Assembly (NCBI GenBank): GCA_008802785.1
Contig: VUYT01000001.1
Location: forward strand, 1,178,001-1,242,000
Reading direction: 5' to 3'
Origin: Symmetrospora coprosmae
Lineage: Eukaryota > Basidiomycota > Cystobasidiomycetes > Symmetrosporaceae
Length of the DNA stretch: 64,000 nucleotides
This document shows positions 1-13,622 of the stretch, piece by piece; the first letter of the stretch is position 1, and each line of letters opens with the position of its first letter. The notes under the pieces were generated by a model that saw only the letters and a program-made list of their open reading frames with translations, made no database searches and was not told the DNA's origin. The translations under genes and the position numbers were made by a program.

Positions 1-2276
1 CCGCTTCGCCGCCCGACTCGCTAAGCTTCTTGAGCAGATCGTCGATCTCGTATTGCTTGTTCCGCAGCGTGTCCTCGAGCTCGTTGAGCTGCCTGTTGTA
101 CTTGCTGAGCATATTCGAGACCTCGCTGCCCTTTGACCGCGTGGCGTCTTGTGCTCTCTCCTCGGCGAAGCGGAGATCGCGCTTCGTCCGCTCGAGCTCG
201 TCTTTGTGGCTCTGCGAAACGGTGATCATCGCGTCAGAACGGAATTTTCATCAAGCTTAACACCCAACCATGATTAGGAAAGCAACTCACCGACTTGAGC
301 CTGTCCATCTCGAACCTCGCTCGGTCTCGCTCTCGGATCATATCGGCAAGCTCCAGGTTCTTCGACTTCATGTCCCGCTCCATGCGTGCCATCTTGTCGA
401 TCGCCTCCTGCGCCGAGTTTGCCTTGAGCTGGAGGCTCTTGCTTTTGTTGAGCAGGTCGAGGTGTTCATTCCTCAGCTGCGAGTACAGCTTGGCGAGCGC
501 CTCGTATTTAGACCGCCACAGATTGCCCTGGTCCTGCAGGCCCTTGAGCATCTCGTCCTTTGCCTGCATCTGCTGCGCAATGTTCTGGTTCACGGCCTGC
601 ATCTCCATCTCGAGCGTCTTGACCCGTCGGTCATACTGCTCGAGCATCATCTGGTCCCGCTCGTACTGCCCGCGCATGGCGAGAATCTCACGCTCGAGCT
701 CGGCCGTCCGGCCCGCTTGGTGCGAGGCATACTGCTGCTGGATGAGATCGTCCTGCGCCTGGCGCTCACGCTGCGCTTGCAGACGCTGCTGCTCCTCGAA
801 TTCGCGCTGCTGACGCGCGGCCTCGTCTGCGCGGCGGCGCGCCTCAGCGTCCTGCTTGGCTTTCAGCGCTGCCTGCTGATCCTCGTAGTGCTTGAGCATG
901 CGAATTTGCTCCGCCATGTCGTCCGGCTGGGGGCTCTCGCTCTTTGGCACTGGTGTGCGGGTCGCCTCGCGTGGCGGCTCGGTGGTCTTTGGTCTCGTTG
1001 GCAAGCTCGGCTCGTCTGCCTTTTGTAGGTCGGGCGGATCCTGCAATATAGTGCAAGACAATTCAGCGCACACCTATGTAACTTCCTCGTTAGCGATATT
1101 GCTCACCCGTGGCAACTTGGGAACCGTAATGAGCGTGGTCAAGAACTTCAGATTACTGCACTCGTAGTAGAACTTGCGCAGATTGTAGTGCTGAGCATTG
1201 TAGCGCTGACGGACAGGCTCGAGCGCCTCCACGGCTCCCGTTTCTGTCGGTGCCGAGGACGTCAGCTCAAAGACGGGCCAAGCTACAGATGGCCCAAATA
1301 GCGGTCTCACTTCGGTGGATAGCTCGCGCCATGCTGGTAATGAAGCGATAGATTCCGTAGGATTCCTTGACTAGTGGCACCAACGCCGAGATCCTCGCCT
1401 CGTTGTTGCCAGAATCCTTGAAGTGGGCAAAGACGAGCTTCTGGAACGAGTCGATTTTGTCTTGGAGGTCCATCAGATCGTTGATCGTCTCGAAGCTGGA
1501 TGGTTTGTAAGGTCAGACGGACACGCCGAGCCCTCCTGATAACGGCCGACTGTGCTCACCCCTCATTCGGATCGTCAATGCCCTTGAGCGAGATATACTC
1601 TTCGTACTCGAACACGCCATTGAACTCTTTGTGGTGCTTGTGGAAGCGAAGCTTTGCAAGAATGAAGTTGACGTATGCCCGGATCAGGGACGAGTAGCCT
1701 GGAGTTGCCATTGGGCGCATCAGCCCGAGGACGGCTCTGCACGGTCACACAGGCTGCCTACGTACCCCGCTGCCCTTCGCTACCCATGGTACGGGAACAC
1801 GTCTCGAGCCAGCCAATCTGGTTCTGCCCCTCCTTGATGGCACACTTGTGCCCTTCCTGTATGACCTTGTGGACGAGGATGAGCGCCTTGAAGGTCATTA
1901 TCTCGTCCGAGAGGATGGGGAGGACTCGAAGCGAGTTCCAGATGGAGAGCGAGGTGTGGTAGTCCCATGTATAGACGATGCATTCTATGCAGTGTGCGGG
2001 AAAGAGCCATTTTGACATCTCAGCCTGGACGGTCCCAGAGGGTTGTGGAGGACGACGGATGGCAGACCCACTTCGGACATGCTTGGACTTTGGCGCAATC
2101 TCGTCGGCGGTGACTGCCTTCTTGACGCTCGCAGAGAGCTCCTGCTCGGCCTTGTCCCTGTCGACGGGGCGGGACGGCACTGCAGCGGCCGGGCGGAAGG
2201 GTGGGGTCACGCAAGTCTCAGTCGCGGTAGGTTCATCCCATCCGATGGCTTGTGAAGACCGAGCATGTCCACGCAC
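1..2276 (-). CDS. SLA2: Sla2/End4/HIP1R endocytic adaptor, 5' part (C-terminus off the left edge)
   Basis: Endocytic adaptor that links PtdIns(4,5)P2 membranes and clathrin to actin at cortical patches. Seven exons can be joined: about 2276-2072, 1984-1766, 1698-1560, 1495-1311, 1243-1107, 1040-291 and 211-1. The first five give an ANTH domain (KHVR/KCIVYTWDYH, FKALILVHKVIQEGH, IRAYVNFILAKLRFH, FNGVFEYEEYISLKG, YYECSNLKFLTTLITVPKLP). Exon 6 begins DPPDLQKAD, is proline-rich, then becomes a long Gln/Arg/Glu coiled coil that continues into exon 7. The talin-like actin-binding THATCH domain must lie beyond base 1. The frame is open to 2276 (an ATG), but conserved sequence starts only at DRDKAEQEL, so the true start could lie in a short upstream exon. 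Family identity is certain; the start is not. Confidence 0.93.
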
Positions 2277-3188
2277 TGTGCGAGTCTCCCCATGTTACTG
2301 GGGCAGGATTGCCCTTGATGAGCGAGGTGATCCTGCGTCACCGAATGCATGCGAATGCGACAGCAATGCCTCGATAAGCCTGCGTGCATCGCCTCGAGTG
2401 AGGGAGGAGAGAAGAAAGCTACGCACATGATGAAAGTGAGAGCGTGCTACGGTCGTTGCAGAATCGTCGCCGTGCTGCGCTGCTTTTGTATATATGTCAC
2501 GGTGGTCGCACGAGAGCGGCGCACAAGGAGCGGGGACTGCCCGTGAGCCGTGCGTTCGCGAGGCAGCATGGCCGCAGCAGCAGCAGCAGTAGCAGGCTGA
2601 GCTCACCTAGAGGACTGTATGCGGGCTGTTCTTCGTAACTGCTGCCCTCTTCTGTCAGCTTCTACCTGGCTGTGATGTCAGGAGGCGCGCTGCGGTGCGA
2701 TGATGCGAAAGGCAGCGGCAGTGACGACGAGCTGACGTGCCAGGGATCTCCTCGAGGAGGGGACGTCTGGACCGGAGGAGTGCGTCTAGGGAAGCTTCGG
2801 TTTGGCAACCTCCTACGCTCGAGCCTGCTTCTGCAGAAGGACTACTGTCTTACTAATAGAGTGCGGTGTGAGCGAGCACGTCGGAGTGGAGAGGCGGGGG
2901 GCGCTGCTCTGTGCCTGCGGTCACTGCGGGTCCTTCGACTCTTCGCCCACGACCCTCTCATTAATACCTGAATCCAGACAGACGCAGTAGCAGACTCGCC
3001 GCCACCCTCGTATATGACCACACTCAGAGCCTAGCCCATTATCCAAAGCGACCCTGAATCCCACCTCGCACTCCCTCGCACTCCCTCGCACTCCCTCGCT
3101 CGCCACCACCGCTCGGAGCCAACATGTACCTCCCGTAGCGCCCACACACCTGAGCACACTCAAAGCTTACTCACGTTCCGCCACGGTC
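2277..3188. promoter_or_regulatory. Head-to-head promoter region between SLA2 and the histone deacetylase
   Basis: No coding sequence can be supported here. It separates two genes transcribed away from each other. It holds a GCA-rich run near 2571-2592, a TATATAT string near 2489, and a decamer tandem repeat just before the deacetylase gene (listed separately). A short first exon of SLA2 could hide in the left part. Confidence 0.6.
3063..3104. repeat. Tandem decamer repeat, unit CTCCCTCGCA
   Basis: About four head-to-tail copies of the 10-bp unit, the last ending CTCCCTCGCT. It lies roughly 85 bp upstream of the deacetylase ATG, so it is probably in the 5' UTR or core promoter. The pyrimidine-rich strand is the sense strand of that gene. 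Confidence 0.85.
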
Positions 3189-4940
3189 ATGGGCGAGCGT
3201 CTTCCGCCCCGCGTGGCCTACATCTCCTCGCCCGCCCTTCGGGATGCTGCAGACCGCCTCCCGTCGAACATTGGCAGGTCCTCTCTGGTGCACTATCTCA
3301 TCGACTCGCTGGACCTCCTCGAAGTATCGCAGGCTTTAGATGATGAAGAAGGAGAAATGCAACTGCGGCCGGTCCGCGAAAGCTCCGCTCGCGCCGTGGT
3401 CATCGAGCCAGAACAGGCGACCCGCAAAGAGCTGCTGACCTTTCACGATGGACAGTTCGTGAGGCAGAGCATCTCATAGTCTGGCGCGCTTACATGCCAT
3501 GCTCCGTAGAGCCCAAGCTGAGACGGTCGAAACCGACGTATTTGCATCAGATAGACGCCCTATTGACTTGCACAGACGAGGGAGCGCCTGATGCCTCCTT
3601 CTCGTCGCACTCTTCCGCAATCAACGACTCCGACCCGAGAAGTTCGTTCGGTCTGCAAGCAGCTCAAGCCAGGCGTAACAAGCCCGACGCCCATGGCGAC
3701 GCCTTCCAGCAGCAGGAGGAAGGCCAGGATGGCGGAGAGGACGCGGATGTCTACGGAATCGAATACGTACGTGCCCCGGCGGCGGAGCGTCCCCACTTTG
3801 CATGCTTAACAAAGGCGCGGTTATCACTCAGGATTGTCCGCTCTTTCCCGGCGTTGCCGAGTACATCTCACAAGTCGCGGGCGGGTCCTTGAAAGCCGCA
3901 CGACTGCTTCGCGACGGTCTCGCAGACATTGCGGTCTTCTGGGATGGAGGGGTGAGCCGACTTACTTGACTCTTCTGTATAGCAAGCCTAATTGGCGTAC
4001 CTCTCACAACACAGCGACATCACGCCTCCAAGGCACAGGCATCCGGCTTCTGCTACGTCAACGATGTTGTCCTCGCTACTCTCGAGCTTCAGCGCGCTTC
4101 CGCGAAGCGCAGAGACGCCGGTTCGGTCGGCGGTCTACCACGGGCCGCCAAAAGGCTCAAGAAGATCATGTACATCGATCTAGATCTACATCACGGTGAC
4201 GGCGTTGCCGAGGCGTTCGAGGACAGTCCCAACGTCCTCACGCTAAGCCTGCACCTGTGGAGCCGAGGCTTCTACCCATCGAGTAGGCCTTCTTCCTTCT
4301 CGAAAGTGGCTTGCGCAACTACCGGATCTAAAAATCGTGCGTGTGAACAGCTCCGCGAGGCGCCCTCGCGTATTCAGAACCCTCCGAGCCTTCGCCAGCG
4401 GACTGCACGTCCCTGAACGTTGCGGTCCCACACTCGGGCCTCGCAGACGCGAACCTTCTCCGCCTGGTCGACTCCTGCATGCGCCCGATCTTCAACGCTC
4501 ACCAACCCCAGGCGCTTGTGGTCCAGTGCGGACTGGACGGCTTGGCAGGCGACCCGTGTCGGGAGTTCAACCTGTCTCTCGGCGGGTATGGCGCGGCAAT
4601 CGAGGAGATCCTGTCCTGGACGGCCACTCGAGAAGGGCGTCTTCCCGTCCTGCTCCTCGGCGGTGGAGGTTACAACCACGCAAATGCTGCAAGAGGCTGG
4701 GCACACCTCACGGCAATAGCTCTCGGCCGCGCCGGTGCAGGAAGCAGCCTGCAAGAGGCGGTCGTTCCGCCAGATTGCGAGCATTGGGACACCTTTGCGA
4801 GTGGAGACGGCGGAGATGGGCTCGATGTGCCGGCCAATGGGCACAGGAAGGACGGTAACGGTGAGAAGAACATCAAGGAGATTGAGCAGCAATTTGAGGA
4901 GTATGCCAGGAGGCTCAGACAGAGGAACGGGCAATCTTGA
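3189..4940 (+). CDS. HOS1: Class I histone deacetylase, HOS1/HDAC8 type
   Basis: Zinc-dependent lysine deacetylase of about 487 aa. Exons: 3189-3458, 3551-3766, 3832-3951, 4015-4282, 4351-4940. In order it shows an N-terminal segment that aligns by eye with HDAC8/Hos1 (SLVHYLIDSLDLL, FHDGQFIDALL), an acidic insert (EEGQDGGEDADVYG), DCPLFPGVAEYI, the active-site pair RHHA (His204/205), GFCYVNDVV, zinc ligands in DLDLHHGDG (Asp259, His261), the third zinc Asp in CGLDGLAGDP, and the GGGGYN catalytic tyrosine loop. All catalytic residues are present, so it should be active. The short form, HDAC8-like spacing and lack of a long Rpd3-type acidic tail favour Hos1 over Rpd3/Hos2. Hos1 deacetylates cohesin Smc3 in yeast; that role here is inferred. 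The first ATG is used; no upstream in-frame homology is visible. Confidence 0.9.
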
Positions 4941-5163
4941 GGCGTCGCATTCGGTGGCGAACACCGCGCTTGAGGTGATGCTGGCACTTAGGCCTGTGTG
5001 CGGCCGCTGCTCATTGTGACGTTAGTTGTCTGCGAGCTGTGCATTTGCCGTCATCTGCGTGCTGGCTCCGCGTCCAAGCGTATATCCACCTGTGAGTGGT
5101 CTGTCGAGTACCGCCGGTGCAAGCTGCTCCTTCTCTCTTGCCCAACACAAGACAACCACCACA

Positions 5164-6631
5164 ATGCGCCACGGAGTAGCCTTCCGGAAGCTGTCGAGGA
5201 CGTCCTCGCACCGGGACTTGCTCCTGCGCAACCTCGTCACGTCGCTGATACAGCACGAGAAGATCAAGACGACGCTGGCAAAGGCAAAGGAAGCGAGCCG
5301 AGTCGCAGAATGGGTCATCAGCTGGGGAAAGAGCGGGAGGCTCGAGGACGTCAGGCGCGCAGAAAGCTATCTCATGGTGGGTGGACCGTCATCAGCGCTG
5401 CTGCCGCTGCTGCTGCTGCTGCTCGGTGTACTGTTGGCGAAGGGTGCAAGGGTGCAAGGCTGACGGAAGGGGAGTTGCTGCCCGCCCGGCCTGGATGGTG
5501 CAGAACCCAGACACGACCGTACCCAAGCTCTTCCGCGAGCTCTCGCACCGGTATGCTCATCGGCAGGGCGGGTACACGCGCATCCACCGCTTCGGGAACC
5601 GCAAAGGCGACAATGCGCCCCACGCCATCCTCGAGCTCGTCGACAACCCGGCCGACCTGAAATTCAGCATGACGGCCCGCATCGTCGGAAGGGAGCTTGC
5701 GCGCATTGCGAATGCGCCAGAGGAGAGGGGGGCGCGGGATCACCCTGCTACGCGCACCGCCAGGCCCGGTAGCAACAACAGCAATGGCGGCAGCTCGCGC
5801 AGCCGGAAAGCCCAAGTCGCGAGCTGGGCGACCTCGAGCACCGGAACAAGCGAGACGAGCGATGCACCCATCACAGACCTGAGCAGCCTGCCGAGTATCT
5901 ACAGCATGCTCAACGGCAAGACTAGGGACAATATCCTCAAGGTGCTGCGCTTCCGCACCTCTGGCCCGCTCCTTGCAGGCTTCTACGGCAGTGCGGAGGA
6001 GGCTGCACCGCAGGCATCGACATCGGAAGCCGAGGCCTCGTCGAGTGGAAGTCTAAACACAGAACAAGTAGAATCAGGAGAGGGTACATCGCTCGCTATC
6101 CCATCGTCCCCGACCAGGACCAGCGCGCTGGCGGAGTTCGAAAGTATCGCCCGGGATGCCTTCTTCAAGGCGACCGTCATCTCCAAGGTACCTGACTGGC
6201 GGATAGACACCGACAAGCTCTCGGATCTCGCAGCAAACAGCGACACGCCGAGCGGGCGGCCAGGAGAGGTACCGGTAACTCTTCCAGGGTACGGACGGAA
6301 GCTCTGGGCTGGGCAAGAGGGAATCGTCGAGGCGCGGAGAGCGGACGCCCGCCAGCAGCAGGAAGACGACTTCGAGGCAGATGAGGAGGGATGGGAAGAC
6401 GAGGTGCACAATGATGCAGCAGCTCGTCAGGCGCGGCGGGAGCGAGTGCAGAGCTTGCAGAAGCGCAAGATGCGCCACCCGAACGGCAGGAACGGCGATC
6501 GCTCGCAAGCACCGCCCGCTGGCCGGGACGTTCCACGCGGCCGTTCGGCTCTCAGCAGGGCAAAGGGCAACCAGGCTACGCCGCGGGACATGGCGCACAG
6601 AAGGTCGAGGGTAGACATGCCGCAGATCTAG
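5164..6631 (+). CDS. MRPL8: Mitochondrial ribosomal protein bL17m (Mrpl8) with long C-terminal extension
   Basis: Large-subunit mitoribosomal protein of the bacterial L17 family, about 446 aa. Exons 5164-5376 and 5504-6631. The N-terminal 130 residues are the L17 fold: [39 protein letters not shown], then after the intron [35 protein letters not shown] and ILELVD. The intron (127 nt) contains a CTG run near 5400-5424. The downstream 300 or so residues are Ser/Ala/Arg-rich with short conserved-looking patches ([32 protein letters not shown]), and have no counterpart in bacterial L17. Such extensions are common in fungal mitoribosomal proteins. The start codon is at the first residue of the L17 domain, so any targeting signal is internal to the basic N-terminus. 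Confidence 0.93.
5377..5503 (+). other. bL17m intron with CTG microsatellite
   Basis: GTGGGT donor after codon ATG (Met) and GTGCAG acceptor before Asn-Pro-Asp. About nine CTG/CCG triplets lie at 5397-5424. A continuous ORF runs through most of the intron in another frame, but only the spliced product restores L17 homology. Confidence 0.8.
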
Positions 6632-7164
6632 CTTCTTACTGCACCGACGTACGCCTCGCGGAGGGTTGGCTCAAGATCCGAGAGGCATATATGAAAGCAA
6701 ACGCATTCCGCAATTGCTGATCAGCGTAGCCAGCTTGCGAAGCACTTCTTCCGTTCTGTATTGCTTGTTCTGTGTGTTTACGGCACGAAACAAGGACTCA
6801 GGGCATGACTAACGCTATCTGAGGAGCAACAAGATCGTGTATCCAGACCGGACTAGGCTAATTCTTGAGCGAGAACAGTCCTATGTGATCGATTGAGGAG
6901 GCGAGTAGTAATCGCGCGTGATCCGAGGGAGAGAGGGGGATGTCTCAAGTCTGGGCCTTGATTGGACTCCGAGCAAGGCAGGTGCCGAGTTGGCGTCCTC
7001 AGACATTGCGCGAGCGTCGGGTGCAGATGCTCTGACGGGGCCCGTGACGGCGACATCTGGGGGTGAGAGTGTCCTTCCCCGCACTAGGAATGAGATTACC
7101 GTCGTACGCATCTCCTGTCTCGTAGACTCGGAGATGAATGTGTGGATTTCGGTCAAGCGCACTT
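6632..7164. other. Tail-to-tail intergenic region
   Basis: 3' flanks of bL17m (+) and the PB1 protein (-). A 102-codon minus-strand frame (6881-7189) overlaps the end of the PB1 gene but lies past its stop in another frame. I see no supported gene. Confidence 0.6.
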
Positions 7165-8817
7165 TCAGGCGGCCCAGCCCCAGCCCCATTTGCCGGGCCT
7201 GTCATGACGTCCGCCGGGTCGCGGATAGTGCTGTGGAGGACCTCCATGGGGAGCGTGGTGACCAGGGTGGCCGTGGCTTGGGGCTGGGCCGGGCGGCGGC
7301 GGCGGCGGATGCGAAGGCCCTCCGCGACCGCCGTGCCTGCCTCGCCCGTGCGGTGGGCCTGGCGGACCTCGTCGTGACTTGTGGCCGGGGCCATGGTCCG
7401 GGAAAGGACCATGAGCAGGGCCGTGCCGATCATGACCATGGAAGGAGGTTCGGGCTGATCCACCGGGACCATGAGCTGGACCAGGCCAAGGGAAGCGTTC
7501 GATGCCAGTGTGAGGACGAGAGAAGCCATACGGGCGGTGTCCAAAGAAGCCGAAGTGTGGGTCCTCGGCATCGCCGTCGCTCGCCTCACTGTCGGAGGAA
7601 TCGGAGTCGGAAGATGCGGAGGACTCATCACCGAGCCCAGCAGCGCATGCACAGCGCTTGCGAGGGCAAGCATGGCCCCAGTGAGGCATCATGCCGAAAG
7701 GATGGCGGCCGAAGCCGTAAGGAGGGAAGGGGTGGTCTCCGTGCTTGGGGTGAGGAGGAGGGCCGGGAGGACCATGCGGGTGCTTTCTCCCGTGCGACCC
7801 GCGACCATGATGTCCGCCAGGCGGTCCGGGGTGTCTTCCGTGAGGCGGAGGTGGGGGTGGCCCGTGAGGGTGCCCATGCGTGGGTCCATGACCGGGGTGG
7901 CCGTGGTGCGGCCCAGGCGGGTGCGGGAAGGGGTCATGGTGTGGTCGACCATGTTGAGGAGGGTGGTGCGGCGGCGGCGGCGGATGAGCATCTGCGAATG
8001 CTGGAAGCAGCAGTGCCGTGATGATGCCAGCAGACAGGGCGTTCTCACGCTTGTCAGCACCGCGTTCGGCGAAACGCTCAATCTCCTCGGCGACGATGAT
8101 GAAATCATCACGCTCGTCGCGATCCTCGCCACCGGTTGGCTGCTTGCCGTTGTGCTGGACAAGCTTATCGAGCGCCGACTTGATCTTGTTGTCACCGTCG
8201 ATAACGGACTTGACGGCGTCGATGAAGGCACGAAGGTTGTCCCTGAAGGCCGCTGGCTTGCTCTCACCCGAGTCACGGGCGTCAGGCTCTGCGTCTCTGT
8301 CCGGAGACATGCTGGCGGATCCTCCCAGAGTAGGAGTGCCATCGCGTTCCGCAGAATCGGAGGGGACAGGCAGGCCGGGGAGGTGGACGATGGTGAATCG
8401 CAGAGGCGGAAGCGAGTCAAGGTCTCTCTCGTCGTCCTCAGTCACGACGGGCCACACTTCGGCAAGCTCCTTTGTGGAAGATCTGCAAAAAGAGCACAAG
8501 AGAGCGGACGTCAGCAAGACATCGGCCAAGTTTGCAGAAGCCAGGCGCGAGCGAAAACACACATGACGACAGTCTCTCCGTCTTCATCGAGGTAGCCGAG
8601 TGCGAGGTTATAGTCTTCAGGTAGCACGAAGCGGTTGTGAATCTGCTTTGCAAGAGTGTTCCAGGTGGGTGCTTGCGTGCCGAGCGAGAAGCGTCGTTGG
8701 ATCTGGGTGAAAGCAGGGACTGGTCAGCCAGAAGCACGGCGAGAAGTGCGCATCCGAGTCAGACGCAGAACCCACATCGTTGTGCAAGACCTTGATGTCC
8801 ACGGTGAGGGAGGTCAT
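7165..8817 (-). CDS. PB1-domain protein with long His/Pro/Gly-rich C-terminal region
   Basis: About 499 aa; exons 8817-8776, 8702-8563, 8482-7165. Residues 1 to about 95 form a PB1 domain like that of NBR1/p62: a VDIKVLHNDIQRRF first strand pair, then YLDEDGETVVISSTKEL, the acidic OPCA motif that docks on a basic PB1 surface. A linker follows (SALDKLVQHNGKQ, DDFIIVAEEIERFAERG). From about residue 185 it becomes extremely rich in His, Pro and Gly (HGHPHGPPPPPPHGRHPG and similar), interrupted by a cysteine patch (CPRKRCACAAG) and a Ser/Asp stretch (SSASSDSDSSDSEASDGDAE), and ends GKWGWGWAA. No ZZ, UBA or kinase domain is seen, so it is not a full NBR1 or p62. PB1 suggests hetero-dimerisation with another PB1 protein; metal binding by the His tract is inference. 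The splice joins give phase-perfect PB1 strands. Confidence 0.82.
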
Positions 8818-11089
<2,272 letters not shown>

Positions 11090-11809
11090 GATTCCTCTTT
11101 CCTTTCTTCCTGTTTGTGTGTAGACTGAGGGATGGGCAGAGACTAGAAGAGAGGGAGAAGACTTTCGCCCTCTCAGGACGATCGAATTTCGCGAGGCAGA
11201 AGAGAGGACCAGGGGGGAAAATCAGGAGAGGCAAAGACCGCGAGAACGGAACAGCGGGGCCAGCAACACTCACAGGCAAGGAGACATGTGCGCTGTGGCA
11301 TCTTTAGCATGGTGCTAGAGCTTGTCCTGCTCTGCTTCATCCGTGATAGGTACAGCCAGCCTTCCTGGGCCTTGTACCCAATCCTGCAGCTTAGTCAGGA
11401 TATCGCACCAACACGCCGCAGCTCGACCAATAACTGTGACACTGAGCTCGACTCGTTAAGATACTTTGCCTGAGTGAAGCGTCGACGACCAGATCTCCTT
11501 CTCAGTCGCCGATATCCGAAGCACCGCGTGATTCTGCAGGGCGAGCGCGAGGACTATTCCGAAGCTCCGCAACGCATCGCAGTTCCCCGCTGCGCACCGA
11601 CTGTCCTCCATTCCTATCTGAATAAGACATTCACCTTCATCCACACTGTCGTTGACTAGCTCAGCCTGTCGCTGTCTCCATTTCGCTCCTTCCTGCAGAC
11701 TTGCGAGCTCTCCAGCGCGCACATGCACCCATAGCTAAAGATAGCAGATAGACAGACATCCAGATCTTCCATCGTCTAAGAGGAGCTGGCAGCGCAAGCC
11801 AACTGCACA
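11090..11809. promoter_or_regulatory. Head-to-head region between RPS5 and the GNAT gene
   Basis: Shared upstream region of two divergent genes. Only short, composition-poor frames occur. The RPS5-proximal 200 bp is purine-rich on the plus strand (pyrimidine-rich on the RPS5 sense strand), as is typical of ribosomal protein leaders. No discrete operator could be recognised. Confidence 0.5.
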
Positions 11810-12607
11810 ATGGCCGATTGGATCATTGCCAAGATTGAGCAAGAGGACGTCCCGCGCTGCGCTGCCATCGCTTTGGCTTGCTTTCAAGGATCTGAGAGTG
11901 CGTTGCTCAAGCTCATGCCAGCCAGCTTCGTAAGTGCTAATGCTATCGCACGTAGTCAACCGATACATGCGCCCGCCTCATCTCCGCATCCGCGATGCGA
12001 CTCCCGCACAACGCGAGGCAGCAAACCAGGGTCGCTTCAGCAATCTGCTCCAAGACATCGCCATGAAGGCGGTCCACCCAGAAACTGGCGAAATAGCCGC
12101 GATTGCCGTATGGCCACATCCGAGTGCACCACGGGATGAGAGGGATCTGCCTGACGCCGGTCAGCCTGCAGGCGGCAGCAAGCAGGATCCTGAGCTCGAT
12201 ATCGCAGCCAGACGTCGATTCAAAAGCTGGCTGGAGGAGCACAGGCGCGCCAATATGGGCAAACAAGTACATTGGTTCGTGAGGAGGTTGTACGCCAACT
12301 ATGGAATGGAAAATGCAGCTGACGTCGGGGCTCATTGTGCTCTCATAGGTACCTTGTAACGCTGGCGACCGATCCGGCCTTCCAGAAGCAAGGCGCAGCG
12401 AGAGCTCTCGTTGACTGGGGTCTACGACAGGCAGAGGAAGCCGGTCTCGAGACGATGATAGAGTCTGTTCCCGACGCTGTGCCGTTCTATCTGACTCGAG
12501 GATTTCAGCCAGTCGAGACCATCACGTTGCAGTACACGCACCGAGACGAGCGGGGAAAAGCGCATGGGGAGGGACAGATAGAGCTCATAGTCATGATTCG
12601 CGAGTAG
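11810..12607 (+). CDS. GNAT-family N-acetyltransferase
   Basis: About 221 aa. Exons 11810-11897, 11956-12274, 12349-12607. The N-terminal strand/helix (IIAKIEQEDVPRCAAIALACF) joins after a 58-nt intron to INRYMRPPHLRIRD; the second splice restores VHW/YLVTLATDPAFQKQGAARAL, which holds the acetyl-CoA pyrophosphate loop (Q-K-Q-G-A/A, the Q/RxxGxG/A motif). The end, SVPDAVPFYLTRGFQPVETI, is the usual C-terminal GNAT strand with the conserved Tyr and Gly-Phe. The substrate cannot be told. The second donor is GTTCGT, non-consensus but needed for the HWYL join. It resembles the many fungal orphan GNATs that follow the MxRYMxPP pattern. Confidence 0.85.
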
Positions 12608-13622
12608 ATAGTCGTGCCTGCATGCATAGAATGGATGTCGAGACCACAGTGGCGAACGGTCCGCTGCCAAAGCCCGGATGCCGTCGCAGACCGCCCGCTC
12701 CTTGCCTTCTTTTGAACAGCCGCAATGTCGGCATGGTCGTTGCGAAGGCAGACACATGCAAGCAGGCTGCCATCTCAGCACCGAATGAACGAAGCTGTCG
12801 ATGGAAAGGAGCACTCATCGCGTCGCTGCTGGTGACTGCTTGCAGCTGAGGCATGCACTGACACGAGGGCAATCGAGGACTGGCACGCGGGCGCGACGCG
12901 TCTCGAGGCCAGCTCTGGGCGGGGGGAAGAGGCCCATCTACGCGTGTTTACAAGCAGGCACGCAACAGCCCCAAGGCTCCTGACTTTACGCCCTTCACAG
13001 TGTCGTGCCCGCCTCGAGCCAGCCGCCGCTGCTTCGCCCGTACCAACCCGACCCTTCAGGACTTCCAGAGAAGCGAGCAGGAGCGAGCAGCGCAGTGCCC
13101 GAACGAGAGCAGGAGGTGCACAGCAAGCAGTCGCACAGATAGAAGGAGACGCAGCAGTTCGAGGAGAATTGCAGTCCCCTTTCCCGGAAACAAGGATTCG
13201 CTCGGCTCAGAATCCCTGGCCCACCTTCGTCACTTCAAGCTCCCTCCCTCGACACGGCGGCTCCGGCAGTCCCGTTTGCTGCATCCATCGGCGCGACACA
13301 CCACTCCACCTCCCTGGAACACCCTCTTCCGTATGCTTCACTAGGCCCGCCCGCTCTTGTTCTGGCCGCCTCTTCCAACCCACTTTCTTTTTCTCCCGTC
13401 TGTGAGTCCGCAGTTTGCGAGATGGACGAGACGCGTCTCCAGGCTGGACACAATGATTGACAGGGCGCCGCCTCCACGCAGAGACGACCCGTCAACCACC
13501 TTCACTTTCGTCACTTCTCCAGTTCAGGAAACACGCCCATTCGCTACACTCCCGCAACGGAACTTTCCACTTTTCAGCACCTCCCTTCGGCCCTTTCTCC
13601 CAGCTAGACCGGCTCGGCCAAC
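12608..13622. promoter_or_regulatory. 3' flank of the GNAT gene and AXL2 promoter
   Basis: About 1 kb without a gene I can support. The last 250 bp before the AXL2 ATG is strongly pyrimidine-rich on the plus strand (CTTTCTTTTTCTCCC and CTTTCTCCCAGC runs), fitting a transcribed leader. Frames here have no recognisable domains. Confidence 0.55.

Noticed and set aside
270-1028. A 252-codon plus-strand ORF rich in Leu/His/Arg
   Set aside because: Antisense to the SLA2 coiled coil. The Gln/Glu/Arg codons of the coil read as Leu/Arg on the other strand.
1283-1310. A 28-nt ultra-short intron in SLA2 (GTGAGA...CTGTAG)
   Set aside because: It restores the frame, but the 67-nt alternative ending at 1244 also does, contains a CTGAC branch-like site and gives HRKTGAVEALEPVRQRY, a much better match to the ANTH-domain end.
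7471-8595. A 374-codon plus-strand ORF
   Set aside because: Antisense to the PB1/His-rich protein. It has no homology-like motifs and is explained by the skewed codon use of the real gene.
11930-11955. A 26-nt intron in the GNAT gene with perfect GTAAGT/TAG ends
   Set aside because: Its removal leaves the wrong frame and runs into a stop. The 58-nt intron 11898-11955 gives the conserved INRYMRPP join in frame.
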